52,075 nt of DNA from Hyphomicrobiaceae bacterium (lineage in GTDB: Bacteria > Pseudomonadota > Alphaproteobacteria > Rhizobiales > Hyphomicrobiaceae). The DNA is taken from the NCBI GenBank assembly GCA_025351355.1, contig JANXWC010000057.1:1-52075 (forward strand), given 5' to 3'. The notes under the pieces were generated by a model. It made no database searches and was not told the origin of the DNA. It saw nothing but the letters and a program-made list of their open reading frames with translations. Position 1 is the stretch's first letter. Each line of letters begins with the position of its first letter. This document shows, piece by piece, positions 34,942-43,120 of this stretch. Position numbers and translations under genes: made by a program.

Positions 34942-34969
34942 ACTATAGGGGGTATCGAATTTTGTTGAA
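34942..34969 (-). promoter_or_regulatory. Candidate sigma-70 promoter for the BTAD regulator gene
   Basis: On the minus strand, TTCAAC (complement of 34964-34969) and TATAGT (complement of 34942-34947) are separated by 16 bases, a reasonable match to a housekeeping promoter. Transcription would start near 34935, which leaves a leader of about 80 bases to the ATG at 34856 and excludes the GTG at 34943 as the start. Sequence match only. Confidence 0.4.
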
Positions 34970-35394
34970 AAGGAAGTTATGGGGCAAGGCGCCACTTTTG
35001 ACCTGAGCCCGCACCATTTATTGTCTTGTCTCGCACGTAGTTGTGGAAACCGCGCGTTCCCCTTTTCTTGCATATATCGGCGCGCGTCAGGCATCCGTTG
35101 CCGGAGGATATGTCACCGAAGCAACAGGCTAAAGTTTCCGGCAAGCTGCGGTGGCTTTGGCCCGGAGCAGTCGAATCGCGGCGCACTTTTATCCCCTCTC
35201 CCAGTAGCGCGTCTCAGCGCGTACGGGGGGAGGGTTAGGGCGAGGGACAGCAACTGGTCGGATGCTGCTTGCATCGGCAGCTTACTGCTCGTTTTCATCC
35301 GAACACGAACAGAAAACGAACGACGTCGAAATTGGCCAACAGAAGTGCCGATGCCTGCCAGTGAAAGGCAAACGCGCCGAGCGTGTGTAGCGAG
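34970..35394. other. Non-coding stretch between the BTAD regulator and HxlR gene
   Basis: The roughly 425 bases hold no convincing gene; frames that run through it have no family signal and no good start. Near 35193-35250 there is a palindromic repeat fragment (annotated separately). Nothing else was seen. Confidence 0.55.
35193..35250. repeat. RIME-like palindromic repeat fragment
   Basis: CCCTCTCCC near 35194-35202 is partly complementary to GGGGGAGGG near 35225-35233, with a second dyad GCGCGT/AGCGCG inside, followed by TTAGGGCGAGGG. This resembles the short palindromic mosaic elements scattered between genes in rhizobial genomes and is related in sequence to the fragments at 36821 and 41669. 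Confidence 0.5.
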
Positions 35395-35901
35395 CTATCG
35401 GGGTTTTCGCGCACTTGATTGCTCAGCGATTGCTTTCTCGAAGGCATGCTGAAGTGCAGCGAGAACGGATGGCCCGTTTCTTGGAGAGCCAAGGTGAATC
35501 GCGCGCAGCTCATCCATGAAGGCCGACCACAGCTTGGGGCCACCATCCTCCAGGAGCTTTGCCCGCACGGACAGCTCCTTGGTGGCAGGCGTATTGCGTC
35601 GGCCCCAGGCGCCCATTTGCACGAGGAGCGGCACAAGCTCGATAGCCGGCTCGGTTAAACTATAGATCGACCTCTGCCGGTGGCCCGGATCTGCCTCCTG
35701 TGTGAGAAGGCCCGCGTCGACAAGCCGTTTCAAGCGATCTGCTAGGATATTCGACGCGATGCCCTCCTCCGATCCCGTGAGCAAATCGCGAAAGTGCCTG
35801 CGGCTCCCAAACATGATGTCGCGAATGACGATGAGACTCCATCGATCGCCAAGTACCTCCAACGTGAGGCTGATGGGGCAGCCAGATCGAAAGTCCTTCA
35901 C
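35395..35901 (-). CDS. HxlR-family transcriptional regulator
   Basis: About 168 residues from a GTG at 35901. The winged-helix domain is clear: GCPISLTLEVLGDRWSLIVIRDI, with the family Cys near the start of the domain, then SRRHFRDLL, SNILADRLKRL and the wing YSLTEPAIEL. Most HxlR proteins sense redox or electrophilic stress through that Cys. A longer frame runs to a TTG at 35967, but this would place a perfect palindrome inside the coding region, so the GTG is preferred. It is divergent from a glutathione S-transferase gene, which it probably controls (inference). Confidence 0.82.
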   Translation of the reverse strand: MKDFRSGCPISLTLEVLGDRWSLIVIRDIMFGSRRHFRDLLTGSEEGIASNILADRLKRLVDAGLLTQEADPGHRQRSIYSLTEPAIELVPLLVQMGAWGRRNTPATKELSVRAKLLEDGGPKLWSAFMDELRAIHLGSPRNGPSVLAALQHAFEKAIAEQSSARKPR

Positions 35902-35952
35902 CAAATGCGCTCTTGTGATCGGGGTTGCGTCGCGAATCTTTAGTGTCCATAA

Positions 35953-35966
35953 TGCAACCAGTTGCA
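35953..35966. promoter_or_regulatory. Perfect 14-bp palindrome between HxlR and GST genes (candidate operator)
   Basis: TGCAACCAGTTGCA: two 6-bp inverted half sites around a 2-bp centre, followed at once by a further half site, ATTTGCAAT. It lies 25 bases before the GST start and within 65 bases of the HxlR start, where a repressor controlling both genes would be expected to bind. Palindrome seen directly; function inferred. Confidence 0.5.
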
Positions 35967-35990
35967 ATTTGCAATCAGATCGGAGAGTAC

Positions 35991-36650
35991 ATGACCCTAA
36001 GTTTGTACGCCCACCCGTTCTCCTCGTACTGCCAGAAGGTGCTAGTTGCGCTCTATGAGAACGCCACGCCGTTCGCGCTTAAAATGCTGGGGCCAGAAAC
36101 GCCGGAAAACTTCGGCGCTCTGAAACAACTCTGGCCCCTCGGCAAGTTCCCGTTGCTGGACGACAACGGCGCTGTCGTCTTCGAGGCGACGAGCATCATT
36201 GAGCATCTGGCGCTCAATCATAGTGGTTCCGTCCGTCTCATTCCTGAGACCCCAAGATCTGCACTTAATGTTCGAATGATGGATCGCGTGTTCGACAACT
36301 ACGTCATGACGCCGATGCAGCGGATCGTCTCTGATCACATGCGTCCGTCCGACAAGAGAGATAGTCAGACGGTGACTGAAGCGCGTTCGATGCTGGATAC
36401 GACGTATCGCTGGCTCAATGGTCGGCTGCCAGGCCATGCGTGGGCTGCTGCAGACACGTTCAGTTTGGCAGACTGCGCGGCGGCACCCTCGCTATTCTAT
36501 GCCGATTGGGTGCATCCTATCGCCGACGAATTCCGCGAACTGCGCGCATATCGTAATCAGCTGTTGTCGCGGCCATCCTTTGCCCAAGCGATCGAGGAAG
36601 CACGTCCCTATCGCCACCTCTTCCCGCCGGGAGCCCCAAATCGCGACTGA
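35991..36650 (+). CDS. Glutathione S-transferase family protein
   Basis: This 219-residue protein has the N-terminal thioredoxin fold (SLYAHPFSSYCQKVLVALYEN), the cis-Pro region GKFPLLDDNG (about residues 51-60), the SNAIL/TRAIL-like glutathione-binding motif FEATSIIEHL, and a helical C-terminal domain with the folding motif SLADCAAAPSLFY. Ser/Cys in SSYCQ would be the active residue. A GGAG site sits six bases before the ATG at 35991. It is divergent from the HxlR regulator across an operator-like palindrome, consistent with induction by an electrophile (inference). Confidence 0.88.
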   Translation: MTLSLYAHPFSSYCQKVLVALYENATPFALKMLGPETPENFGALKQLWPLGKFPLLDDNGAVVFEATSIIEHLALNHSGSVRLIPETPRSALNVRMMDRVFDNYVMTPMQRIVSDHMRPSDKRDSQTVTEARSMLDTTYRWLNGRLPGHAWAAADTFSLADCAAAPSLFYADWVHPIADEFRELRAYRNQLLSRPSFAQAIEEARPYRHLFPPGAPNRD

Positions 36651-37054
36651 ACGACGAGCGACGATGTCCGGTTGGGGTCAAACCGACGGCGTTTCCCGCT
36701 CACGCACGTCGAATTTCACGGCAGCTTATCCTTCACAAGCGTGCACACGCAAGAAGGGTCCGGATTTGTGTCGGTAGCTCGTGATGTGTCACTTGTTCCG
36801 GATTTGCGGCTGCTCTCACCCTCTCCCCGTTGAAGAACGGGGAGAGGCGATTCATACAGCGTCCGCCACTTCTCTTGTTGGTCCAGGCCGCTTTTGTTCT
36901 CATCGATGCTGCGATGATCGTGGACGGATTATATGCGGACCCATTTTGTCGGCATCGTACGTACGTGCCGGCTCCCCTGCCCCTCTCATCACCACGGAGG
37001 CGGTGCACAAATTGAATTGCTGGGGTTCAGTCCGGCGTTCCCGTTTTCGCAGTT
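36651..37054. other. Non-coding stretch between GST and hisB
   Basis: The 404 bases between two convergent genes contain one strong hairpin (36821-36846) and no frame with a recognisable product. Nothing else was identified. Confidence 0.55.
36821..36846. repeat. Perfect hairpin, RIME-like fragment, possible bidirectional terminator
   Basis: CTCTCCCCGTT and AACGGGGAGAG form an 11-bp perfect stem around the loop GAAG. The same CTCTCCCC/GGGGAGAG core occurs in the larger element at 41669-41783. Its place between the 3' ends of the GST and hisB genes would suit transcription termination from both sides, but no T-tract follows. Confidence 0.55.
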
Positions 37055-37645
37055 TTACAGCGTCCCCTTCGTCGACGGGACGCGACCGCCCTGACGCGGG
37101 TCGATCGCGATGGCTTCGCGCAGCGCTCGGGCCAAGCCCTTGAAGCAGGTTTCGGCGATGTGATGGTTGTTTTCGCCGTAGACGTTGGTGACGTGCAATG
37201 TAATGCCGGCATGTTGCGCGAAGGCCTGGAACCATTCGCGGAACAATTCGGTGTCGATGTCGCCGAGCTTTGCTTGCGAGAACTTGACGTTCCAGATCAG
37301 GTAGGGCCGGCCGGACACGTCGACGGCGACGCGGGTCAGCGTTTCGTCCATCGGCAGATCGACCGACGCGTAGCGCGTGATCCCCTGTTTGTCGCCGAGC
37401 GCCTTGGCGACGGCTTGGCCGAGCACGATGCCGCTGTCTTCGGTGGTGTGGTGGAAATCGATATGGAGGTCGCCCTTGGCGTGCAACTTGATGTCGATCA
37501 GCGCGTGGCGGGCCAACTGCTCGAGCATGTGATCGAGAAAGCCGACGCCAGTCTTGATATCGTAGGCGCCGGTGCCGTCGAGATCGAGGGTCGCCTTGAT
37601 CTGCGTTTCCTTGGTGGCGCGGTCGATGGTGGCAGTGCGTTTCAC
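37055..37645 (-). CDS. hisB: Imidazoleglycerol-phosphate dehydratase
   Basis: 196 residues, the length of the monofunctional enzyme. It converts imidazole-glycerol phosphate to imidazole-acetol phosphate in histidine biosynthesis. The metal-binding repeats are visible: [24 protein letters not shown] and [17 protein letters not shown]. The start is GTG at 37645, with an AGGA site upstream. In rhizobia hisB is usually followed by hisH, hisA and hisF; here it is followed by the GST gene on the other strand, so the his cluster is split. It is divergent from hslV, a familiar arrangement in the order. Confidence 0.96.
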   Translation of the reverse strand: MKRTATIDRATKETQIKATLDLDGTGAYDIKTGVGFLDHMLEQLARHALIDIKLHAKGDLHIDFHHTTEDSGIVLGQAVAKALGDKQGITRYASVDLPMDETLTRVAVDVSGRPYLIWNVKFSQAKLGDIDTELFREWFQAFAQHAGITLHVTNVYGENNHHIAETCFKGLARALREAIAIDPRQGGRVPSTKGTL

Positions 37646-37700
37646 GGGAGCAATCCTAAGCGGCGCGGATAGTCGGGGTGGTGGGCAGACTTTACGCGGC

Positions 37701-37740
37701 CTTGATTTACACTTCGTTCACTTGATTTACACTTGGTTCA
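37701..37740 (+). repeat. Two 20-bp tandem repeats in the hisB-hslV promoter region
   Basis: The unit CTTGATTTACACTTCGTTCA is repeated immediately as CTTGATTTACACTTGGTTCA, with one mismatch. Each copy holds a CTTGAT that resembles the -35 part of an alphaproteobacterial RpoH promoter, which would suit hslV, but no clear matching -10 was found. It could also be a regulator-binding repeat. Confidence 0.6.
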
Positions 37741-37785
37741 TACTGACGTACCACGCCTGCGTTCACTTTGGCAGGAACCGACCCC

Positions 37786-38346
37786 ATGGCAAACGACGAT
37801 CATATCCCCGTCTGGCACGGCACGACCATTCTAACGGTGCGCAAAGGCGGACGCGTGGTGGTGGCGGGCGACGGGCAGGTCAGCCTGGGTCAAACCGTCA
37901 TCAAGGCCAACGCGCGCAAGGTGCGATCGATCGGCACCGGCGACGTTATCGGCGGCTTTGCCGGCGCGACCGCCGATGCCTTCACGCTGTTCGAGCGGCT
38001 GGAGGCGAAGCTCGAGAAATATCCGGGACAGCTGACGCGGGCGTGTGTCGATCTTGCGAAGGACTGGCGGACCGATCGCTATCTCAGGCGCCTGGAAGCC
38101 ATGATGCTGGTGGCTGATGCGACGACAACTCTCGTGCTTACGGGCACGGGCGACGTGTTGGAACCCGAGCGCGACGTGATGGGCATCGGATCGGGCGGCA
38201 ACTATGCGCTGGCCGCCGCACGCGCGCTGCTGGAAACCGACTTCACGGCCGAGCAGATCGCACGCAAGGCGATGGCAATTGCCGCCGAGATCTGCGTCTA
38301 CACCAACGGCAATCTGGTGGTCGAAAGTCTGGAGTCGACGCGGTGA
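37786..38346 (+). CDS. hslV: ATP-dependent protease subunit HslV
   Basis: 186 residues of the proteasome-like peptidase that forms a dodecamer and works with the ATPase HslU. A short propeptide [12 protein letters not shown] precedes the catalytic Thr13 ([12 protein letters not shown]); the Lys in ARKVRSIG and the glycine-rich [14 protein letters not shown] are conserved. The ATG at 37786 has an AGGAA site. HslU is not next to it: the downstream gene is msrB on the other strand. Either hslU is elsewhere in the chromosome or the arrangement is broken here. Confidence 0.95.
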   Translation: MANDDHIPVWHGTTILTVRKGGRVVVAGDGQVSLGQTVIKANARKVRSIGTGDVIGGFAGATADAFTLFERLEAKLEKYPGQLTRACVDLAKDWRTDRYLRRLEAMMLVADATTTLVLTGTGDVLEPERDVMGIGSGGNYALAAARALLETDFTAEQIARKAMAIAAEICVYTNGNLVVESLESTR

Positions 38347-38362
38347 AGGTCAAAACGATGGC

Positions 38363-38854
38363 TCAGCTCGGCGTTTTCGGCATGAACTTCATGGCGACGC
38401 CATTCATGCAGTAACGTTTGCCGGTCGGTTTGGGCCCGTCGTCGAAGATATGACCGAGATGACCGCCGCAGCCGCTGCAATGCACTTCGGTGCGGGTCAT
38501 GAAGAAGCTGCGGTCGGTGGACGTGGCGGTCGCCTGCTCGATCGGCGCGTAAAAGCTCGGCCAGCCAGTGCCGCTGTCGAATTTGGTCTCGGAGCTGAAG
38601 AGTTCGTGCCCGCACCCTGCGCAGGCGTATGTGCCCGCTGCATAGTTCTTGTCCAACGGACTAGTGCCCGCGCGTTCGGTGCCGTGCTCACGCAACACAT
38701 GGAACTGCTCAGGCGTCAGCTCCTTACGCCATTCTTCGGGTGATTTTGTCACGGCGAACACCTCTTTCCTGCTGCCAGCCTCGGCGGACACTTGGCCCCC
38801 CAAACCGGAGATGGCAGCGCTCAACGCCGCCAGCGAGAATTTGCGACGAGTCAT
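38363..38854 (-). CDS. msrB: Peptide-methionine (R)-S-oxide reductase, exported
   Basis: 163 residues. It starts with a twin-arginine-like signal (MTRRKFSLAALSAAISGL, with a cleavage site near VSAEA), so the enzyme probably acts in the periplasm on oxidised methionine. The MsrB fold is complete: zinc ligands Cys78 and Cys81 (CAGC) and Cys126 and Cys129 (CSGC), the GTGWPSF block and the catalytic Cys149 in RYCMNG. A GGAGGA site precedes the ATG at 38854. It is convergent with hslV, 16 bases between the stops. Confidence 0.93.
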   Translation of the reverse strand: MTRRKFSLAALSAAISGLGGQVSAEAGSRKEVFAVTKSPEEWRKELTPEQFHVLREHGTERAGTSPLDKNYAAGTYACAGCGHELFSSETKFDSGTGWPSFYAPIEQATATSTDRSFFMTRTEVHCSGCGGHLGHIFDDGPKPTGKRYCMNGVAMKFMPKTPS

Positions 38855-39344
38855 TGCTGTCTCCTCCAATAATCTTCAATTAATTTTATCGTCACAGCGA
38901 TGCCAACTTAGGGCGGTCGCCGCGGCGATACCAGATGCCCAGTGGTCACTTAGGATCATATCGCCGTGAGGCCAGGGATTCGGTTCCTCGCGCTGATCGC
39001 ATAAAATAAATCTTGTGGCCGGGTTAATTGCAAACATGGCCTACGCAATCGCTGCGACTACTGGCTCAAATACCAGATGCAGTGGGCGGGGAGAGGCGAT
39101 ATACCTATCGCGTGTAAGGATAGCGCGCATGAGATGTTTGTGGTTTGTTCGTGGCCAATGCGGCTGCCACAATCCTGCCTGGGGGTTGCGCGCTCGCCGC
39201 CGCTTTTGGGTCCGTCGAGCGCCCGAATCGGAGGCGCATAAAGGTCTCGTTAGGACGAATCGAGCGAGATGACTGCATCACATCGAGATGCGCCGTCGGG
39301 CTTGAACGAGCCAAGTCAGCCGTCGCGTTTCCAGGGAGCATGCC
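38855..39344. other. Non-coding stretch between msrB and SDR
   Basis: The 490 bases hold no frame with a recognisable product or a good start in both directions, and no strong hairpin. It must contain the promoters of the divergent msrB and SDR genes; an AT-rich part near 39000-39012 (AAAATAAA) is the likeliest place. Confidence 0.45.
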
Positions 39345-40097
39345 ATGCTGATTTCCGATACTGGTGCCTTCGATTTCGGCATGAACATGAATGCACCGGC
39401 GCGTTCGCTGAACGGTAAGCGCGTGCTGGTGACGGGCATCACGTCGCGCACCGGCATTGATATCGCCCGAAGCTTCGTCGACGCGGGTGCGCGGGTCATC
39501 TTGCAATGCGATGAAGCCAGCCCGGTGACACAGGCGCTCGCCGAAATGCTCGCGCCAGATGCAGCCCAACTCTCGGTGCACGTCACCGATATCAAGAATA
39601 ACGAGCAGATCCTGACTTTTGCCCGCAGTGCCGTCGCCGAATTCGGCGGCCTCGACATGGTCGTCAACGTCGTGCAACTCGATGGTGGCGCGCCGTCGGA
39701 CAATGCCAATTATGAGGCGATCGAAACGCGCGTTTCGGATGTGCTGCTGAAGGCCTGTCTGGTTTCACGCGTCGCCGCCAACCGGATGCGGCTGCTGCTG
39801 ACCGACGGCGTTATCTTGACTGTTGCAACCTTGTCGGCAGAGGCCACGCAAAGTGAGCGCGCATTTGCGCAAGTCGTGCGGTCGACCCTGGCAGCCATGA
39901 CACGGGCTGAAGCCGAGGCGTGGGCCAGTCAGGGCATCAGATTCAATGCGGTGGCGCCGGATGTGTTAGGTGTCGTGGCGCGGCCCAATTCTGGGTGCGA
40001 GACCGATGTCGCACAATTGGCGCTGTATCTGGCGGCGGGTCAGGGTGTGAAGTTGTCGGGGCAGACGTTCGAATTGGGATTGCTGGCGCGCGGTTGA
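39345..40097 (+). CDS. SDR-fold protein lacking the catalytic Tyr and Lys
   Basis: This 250-residue protein has the SDR Rossmann fold: the cofactor loop TGITSRTGIDIA (about residues 30-41) in place of TGxxxGIG, then the C-terminal pattern GIRFNAVAPDVLG. Aligned by eye on the usual YAAAKAAL helix, the protein reads FAQVVRSTL: Tyr is Phe174 and Lys is Val178. The NNAG motif is also altered (VVNVVQ). Dehydrogenase activity is therefore unlikely; it may bind NAD(P) as a sensor or structural partner. An AGGGA site precedes the ATG. It is on the same strand as hmgA, 125 bases upstream. Confidence 0.75.
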   Translation: MLISDTGAFDFGMNMNAPARSLNGKRVLVTGITSRTGIDIARSFVDAGARVILQCDEASPVTQALAEMLAPDAAQLSVHVTDIKNNEQILTFARSAVAEFGGLDMVVNVVQLDGGAPSDNANYEAIETRVSDVLLKACLVSRVAANRMRLLLTDGVILTVATLSAEATQSERAFAQVVRSTLAAMTRAEAEAWASQGIRFNAVAPDVLGVVARPNSGCETDVAQLALYLAAGQGVKLSGQTFELGLLARG

Positions 40098-40104
40098 AGT
40101 AGGG

Positions 40105-40160
40105 AACGACGAGGGCTTTGCCCTTGTGCTCCCACAAAAGGGCGTAGCCCTTTTGAAACC
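40105..40160 (+). repeat. Two-hairpin intergenic repeat, copy 1; second hairpin may terminate transcription
   Basis: Hairpin 1 is GAGGGCTTTGCCCTT (40111-40125), then the spacer GTGCTCCCAC, then hairpin 2, a perfect 8-bp stem AAAAGGGC/GCCCTTTT around GTA (40136-40154). The trailing T-run could act as a rho-independent terminator for the SDR gene. A copy with the same architecture and the shared CTCCCAC spacer lies at 51458-51510. Confidence 0.6.
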
Positions 40161-40222
40161 CGTCTGCTTAAGTTGTGGGGCCACCGCTGGCAGCGCGTGG
40201 TCCCTGTTTTTTAGAGTGGGTC

Positions 40223-41575
40223 ATGGCTCAGGATAATCAGCCGGAGTTTATGCGGCAGACGCCATCGGCAACAGGCGCCGGCACCGGGTATATGTCGGGG
40301 TTCGGCAATAGCTTCGAAACCGAGGCGCTGGCCGGCGCGCTACCGGTCGGACGCAACAGTCCGCAGAAGTGCAAGTTTGGCCTTTATGCCGAGCAGTTGT
40401 CGGGCTCGCCCTTCACCGCGCCGCGCGCCAGTAATGAGCGTTCGTGGCTCTATCGCATTCGACCTTCCGTCAAGCATACGGGCATATTCCGGGCCGCGCG
40501 CCAGGGGCTGTGGCGGACGGCTCCGTGCGTGGAGATCGAGGTGCCGATTGCCCAGATGCGCTGGTCGCCAACGCCTTATCCGAGCGAGCCGACCTCGTTC
40601 ATCGAGGGCGTGTACACCATGACCACCTGCGGCGACGCGACCACGCAATCGGGCATGGCCGCGCACATCTACGTGGCGACGCGTTCGATGACCGACGAAG
40701 TGTTCTGGAATGCCGACGGCGAAATGCTGATCCTGCCGCAAGAGGGTCGCGTGCGCTTCGTGACCGAGTTCGGCATCATCGACGCTGAACCGGCTGAGTT
40801 GGTCGTCATTCCGCGCGGCGTCAAATTCCGTGTCGAATTGTTGGACGGCCGCGCGCGCGGATACATCTCGGAGAATTATGGCGGCGCGTTCACGTTGCCG
40901 GAGCGCGGGCCGATCGGGGCCAATTGCCTCGCCAATGCGCGCGATTTCCTGACGCCGGTCGCAGCCTTCGAGGACAACGACAATCCCACGCGGCTGCTGG
41001 TGAAATGGTGTGGCGGTTTCTGGCAAACGGAGCTGCCGGCGTCGCCGCTCGACGTGGTCGCATGGCACGGCAATTATGCGCCCTACAAGTACGACATGCG
41101 ACGCTATTCGCCGGTCGGCGCGATTGGTTTCGATCATCCCTATCCGTCGATATTTTCGGTGCTGTCGGCGCCATCCGAAACACCGGGGTCGAACAACGTC
41201 GACTTCGTCATCTTCCCAGAGCGCTGGCTGGTGGCGGAAGATACCTTCCGGCCGCCCTGGTATCATCGCAATATCATGAGCGAGTTCATGGGGCTGATCT
41301 ACGGGCAGTACGATGCCAAGCCGCAGGGTTTTACGCCAGGCGGCATGAGCCTGCATAACTGCATGCTGCCACACGGCCCCGATGCCGATGCATTTGAGAA
41401 GGCCAGCAATGGTGAGCTGAAGCCGCACAAGCTGACCAATACGCTCGCCTTCATGTTCGAGACGCGCTACCCGCAGCGTGTGACCAAATACGCCGCCGAG
41501 TTACCGACCTTGCAGCCGGAATACGCCGACTGTTGGCAGGGACTGGAAAAACGGTTCAATCCTAACGGCGTGTGA
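40223..41575 (+). CDS. hmgA: Homogentisate 1,2-dioxygenase
   Basis: This 450-residue cytoplasmic iron enzyme opens the ring of homogentisate to maleylacetoacetate in tyrosine and phenylalanine degradation. Recognised blocks are [13 protein letters not shown] near the N-terminus, GCLAND-like RIRPSVKH, the iron-site segment [19 protein letters not shown] (His and Glu) and [12 protein letters not shown] (His). Length matches the family. The ATG at 40223 gives [10 protein letters not shown]; an upstream frame to 40175 would run through the repeat and is not used. Maleylacetoacetate isomerase and fumarylacetoacetase genes are not adjacent. Confidence 0.96.
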   Translation: MAQDNQPEFMRQTPSATGAGTGYMSGFGNSFETEALAGALPVGRNSPQKCKFGLYAEQLSGSPFTAPRASNERSWLYRIRPSVKHTGIFRAARQGLWRTAPCVEIEVPIAQMRWSPTPYPSEPTSFIEGVYTMTTCGDATTQSGMAAHIYVATRSMTDEVFWNADGEMLILPQEGRVRFVTEFGIIDAEPAELVVIPRGVKFRVELLDGRARGYISENYGGAFTLPERGPIGANCLANARDFLTPVAAFEDNDNPTRLLVKWCGGFWQTELPASPLDVVAWHGNYAPYKYDMRRYSPVGAIGFDHPYPSIFSVLSAPSETPGSNNVDFVIFPERWLVAEDTFRPPWYHRNIMSEFMGLIYGQYDAKPQGFTPGGMSLHNCMLPHGPDADAFEKASNGELKPHKLTNTLAFMFETRYPQRVTKYAAELPTLQPEYADCWQGLEKRFNPNGV

Positions 41576-41668
41576 GGGAAGTGTCGCGTGCTGTGAGACG
41601 GTTGCCGCCCTTCAACCCATGCGGGGAATCATAGCACCACGCGAAAGGCTTGACGTCTCGAGAAAATG

Positions 41669-41783
41669 CCCCTCATCCGGCCTTCGGCCACCTTCTCCCC
41701 AAGCGGAGAAGGCCACTCCACGGACGTCTTTGGGATGCCTCTCTCCCCCTGGGGAGAGGATGTCCGAAGGACAGGTGAGGGGG
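41669..41783. repeat. RIME-like multi-hairpin intergenic element
   Basis: The ends are complementary (CCCCTCA at 41669-41675, TGAGGGG at 41776-41782). Inside are the hairpins GGCCTTCGGCC, CTTCTCC/GGAGAAG and CTCTCCCC/GGGGAGAG. CCCTCATCCGGCCTTCGGCC is a sequence I recognise from scattered rhizobial intergenic mosaic elements. It lies between the 3' ends of hmgA and the MFS gene. Frames drawn through it are products of the repeat, not genes. Confidence 0.72.
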
Positions 41784-41848
41784 TGTATTTGCATCGCTCA
41801 AACATTTCGCAATGCGGTATGACTTCCCCGAACCGCTTACTTTTTGAT

Positions 41849-43069
41849 TTATGCAGCGGCTTTGGCTGCGGTCGCGGGTGTGACGAATTTCCAAAATAGG
41901 GCGTGCAACACCAAGCAGGCGCCGAGCAGTGTGGCGCCGAAGTCGAACGTGATGCTGGCCGAGCCGTCAGACGCCGCGAGCTTTCCGGCGAGCCAAGGCG
42001 CGATCAGTTGCATCGCGTAAAACACGGTGAAGAAAATGCCCATGCCGACCGCGCGCGTGGCCGGTGTCAGTACGCGGGCCGGCAGGCTCATGATCGGTCC
42101 GGCGGCGAGCCCGGAAAGCAGGCCGAGCGCGACGAACACGATCACCACGTTGTCGGCGCGCGGTGCGATCAGCAGTCCGATGGCGAACGCACCGGTTCCA
42201 CCGACGAGCAGCCAAGATGGGCGGCCGGTACGATCGGCTAGAATGCCACCGGCCGGCACCGAAAGAGTTGCGAGCCACAGCACGATACTGATCGCCGAAC
42301 TGGCCGCGGCAACCGTCCAACCGCGTTGCGTCAGCATCAGTGGGCCGAAACCGAACACCATGGCGAGGGCAGAATTATAAAAAGCCCAGATCGTTCCCGC
42401 GGTGACAATTGATAACAAGGCTCGGCCCTCGGGGCGGCTGGCTTGTCCGGGGATTGCGAGCGGCTGTGCTGGTGGTGTGCCGTAAAGAGTGGCGAGCGCG
42501 ACGAAGCCGAGCGCCAGATAGGCGGTTACCCCGAGCATTGCCATTTGCAATCCGCCGGCGCTGGCAAGCCACGGCAGCGTGACGAGCGCGAGGGCAATGC
42601 CGAACGGCCAAGAGTTGACGTAGATGCCCATCGCCGTGGCTATCTCTTTGCCGGCGAACCAGTCCGTGATCATTTTCGACATCAGCACGTTGAGCAAGAT
42701 GCCGCCGATCCCGGCGATCAGGCGGCCGATCAGTTGCGCGGTCCAGGTGGTGTCGAACGCCATCAGCAGGCCACCGGCAATCATCAGCGCCAAACCAAGC
42801 AGCACGACTGACTTGTCACCGTAGCGCTGGCCGATGGCGCCGCCGGGAAGGGCAAGCAGCACGCCCGGCGCAAAGTAGAGACCGATCAGCAGGCCGATGT
42901 CTGTGATGCCGACGTGGTAGTCCGCCAGGTACAGCGGAGCGAGTGTGGGTACGGCCTGGAACTGCAGCCCCATGCCGATGCGCACCAAAAAAATAAGCGC
43001 GAGGATGGACCAGCGGTTTTGCAACATGGCGGGGCTCGGAAAGGGGGGATTGCGTTTTTCGCCGACCAT
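41849..43069 (-). CDS. MFS transporter
   Basis: 406 residues with about twelve hydrophobic segments and a central cytoplasmic loop near residues 195-215 (GTPPAQPLAIPGQASRPEG). The loop segment GGAIGQRYGDK near residue 78 corresponds to the MFS GxLaDrxGrk signature, and LADRTGRPSW marks the second half. It resembles CynX/NimT-like exporters or importers, but the substrate is not readable. Start: ATG at 43069, with ATG 43027 possible; neither has a clear ribosome-binding site. No linked enzyme gene is adjacent. Confidence 0.82.
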   Translation of the reverse strand: MVGEKRNPPFPSPAMLQNRWSILALIFLVRIGMGLQFQAVPTLAPLYLADYHVGITDIGLLIGLYFAPGVLLALPGGAIGQRYGDKSVVLLGLALMIAGGLLMAFDTTWTAQLIGRLIAGIGGILLNVLMSKMITDWFAGKEIATAMGIYVNSWPFGIALALVTLPWLASAGGLQMAMLGVTAYLALGFVALATLYGTPPAQPLAIPGQASRPEGRALLSIVTAGTIWAFYNSALAMVFGFGPLMLTQRGWTVAAASSAISIVLWLATLSVPAGGILADRTGRPSWLLVGGTGAFAIGLLIAPRADNVVIVFVALGLLSGLAAGPIMSLPARVLTPATRAVGMGIFFTVFYAMQLIAPWLAGKLAASDGSASITFDFGATLLGACLVLHALFWKFVTPATAAKAAA

Positions 43070-43120
43070 CGACGGTCACGAGAACTTGAAATCGATGGTG
43101 TCCGCAGCCGACAAGAGGCA

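Noticed and set aside
34979-35452. 157-codon plus-strand frame before HxlR
   Set aside because: Crosses a palindromic repeat and the 3' end of the HxlR gene; Arg/Ser-rich with no family signal.
40340-41428. 362-codon minus-strand frame opposite hmgA
   Set aside because: Arg-rich antisense shadow of a well-supported gene.
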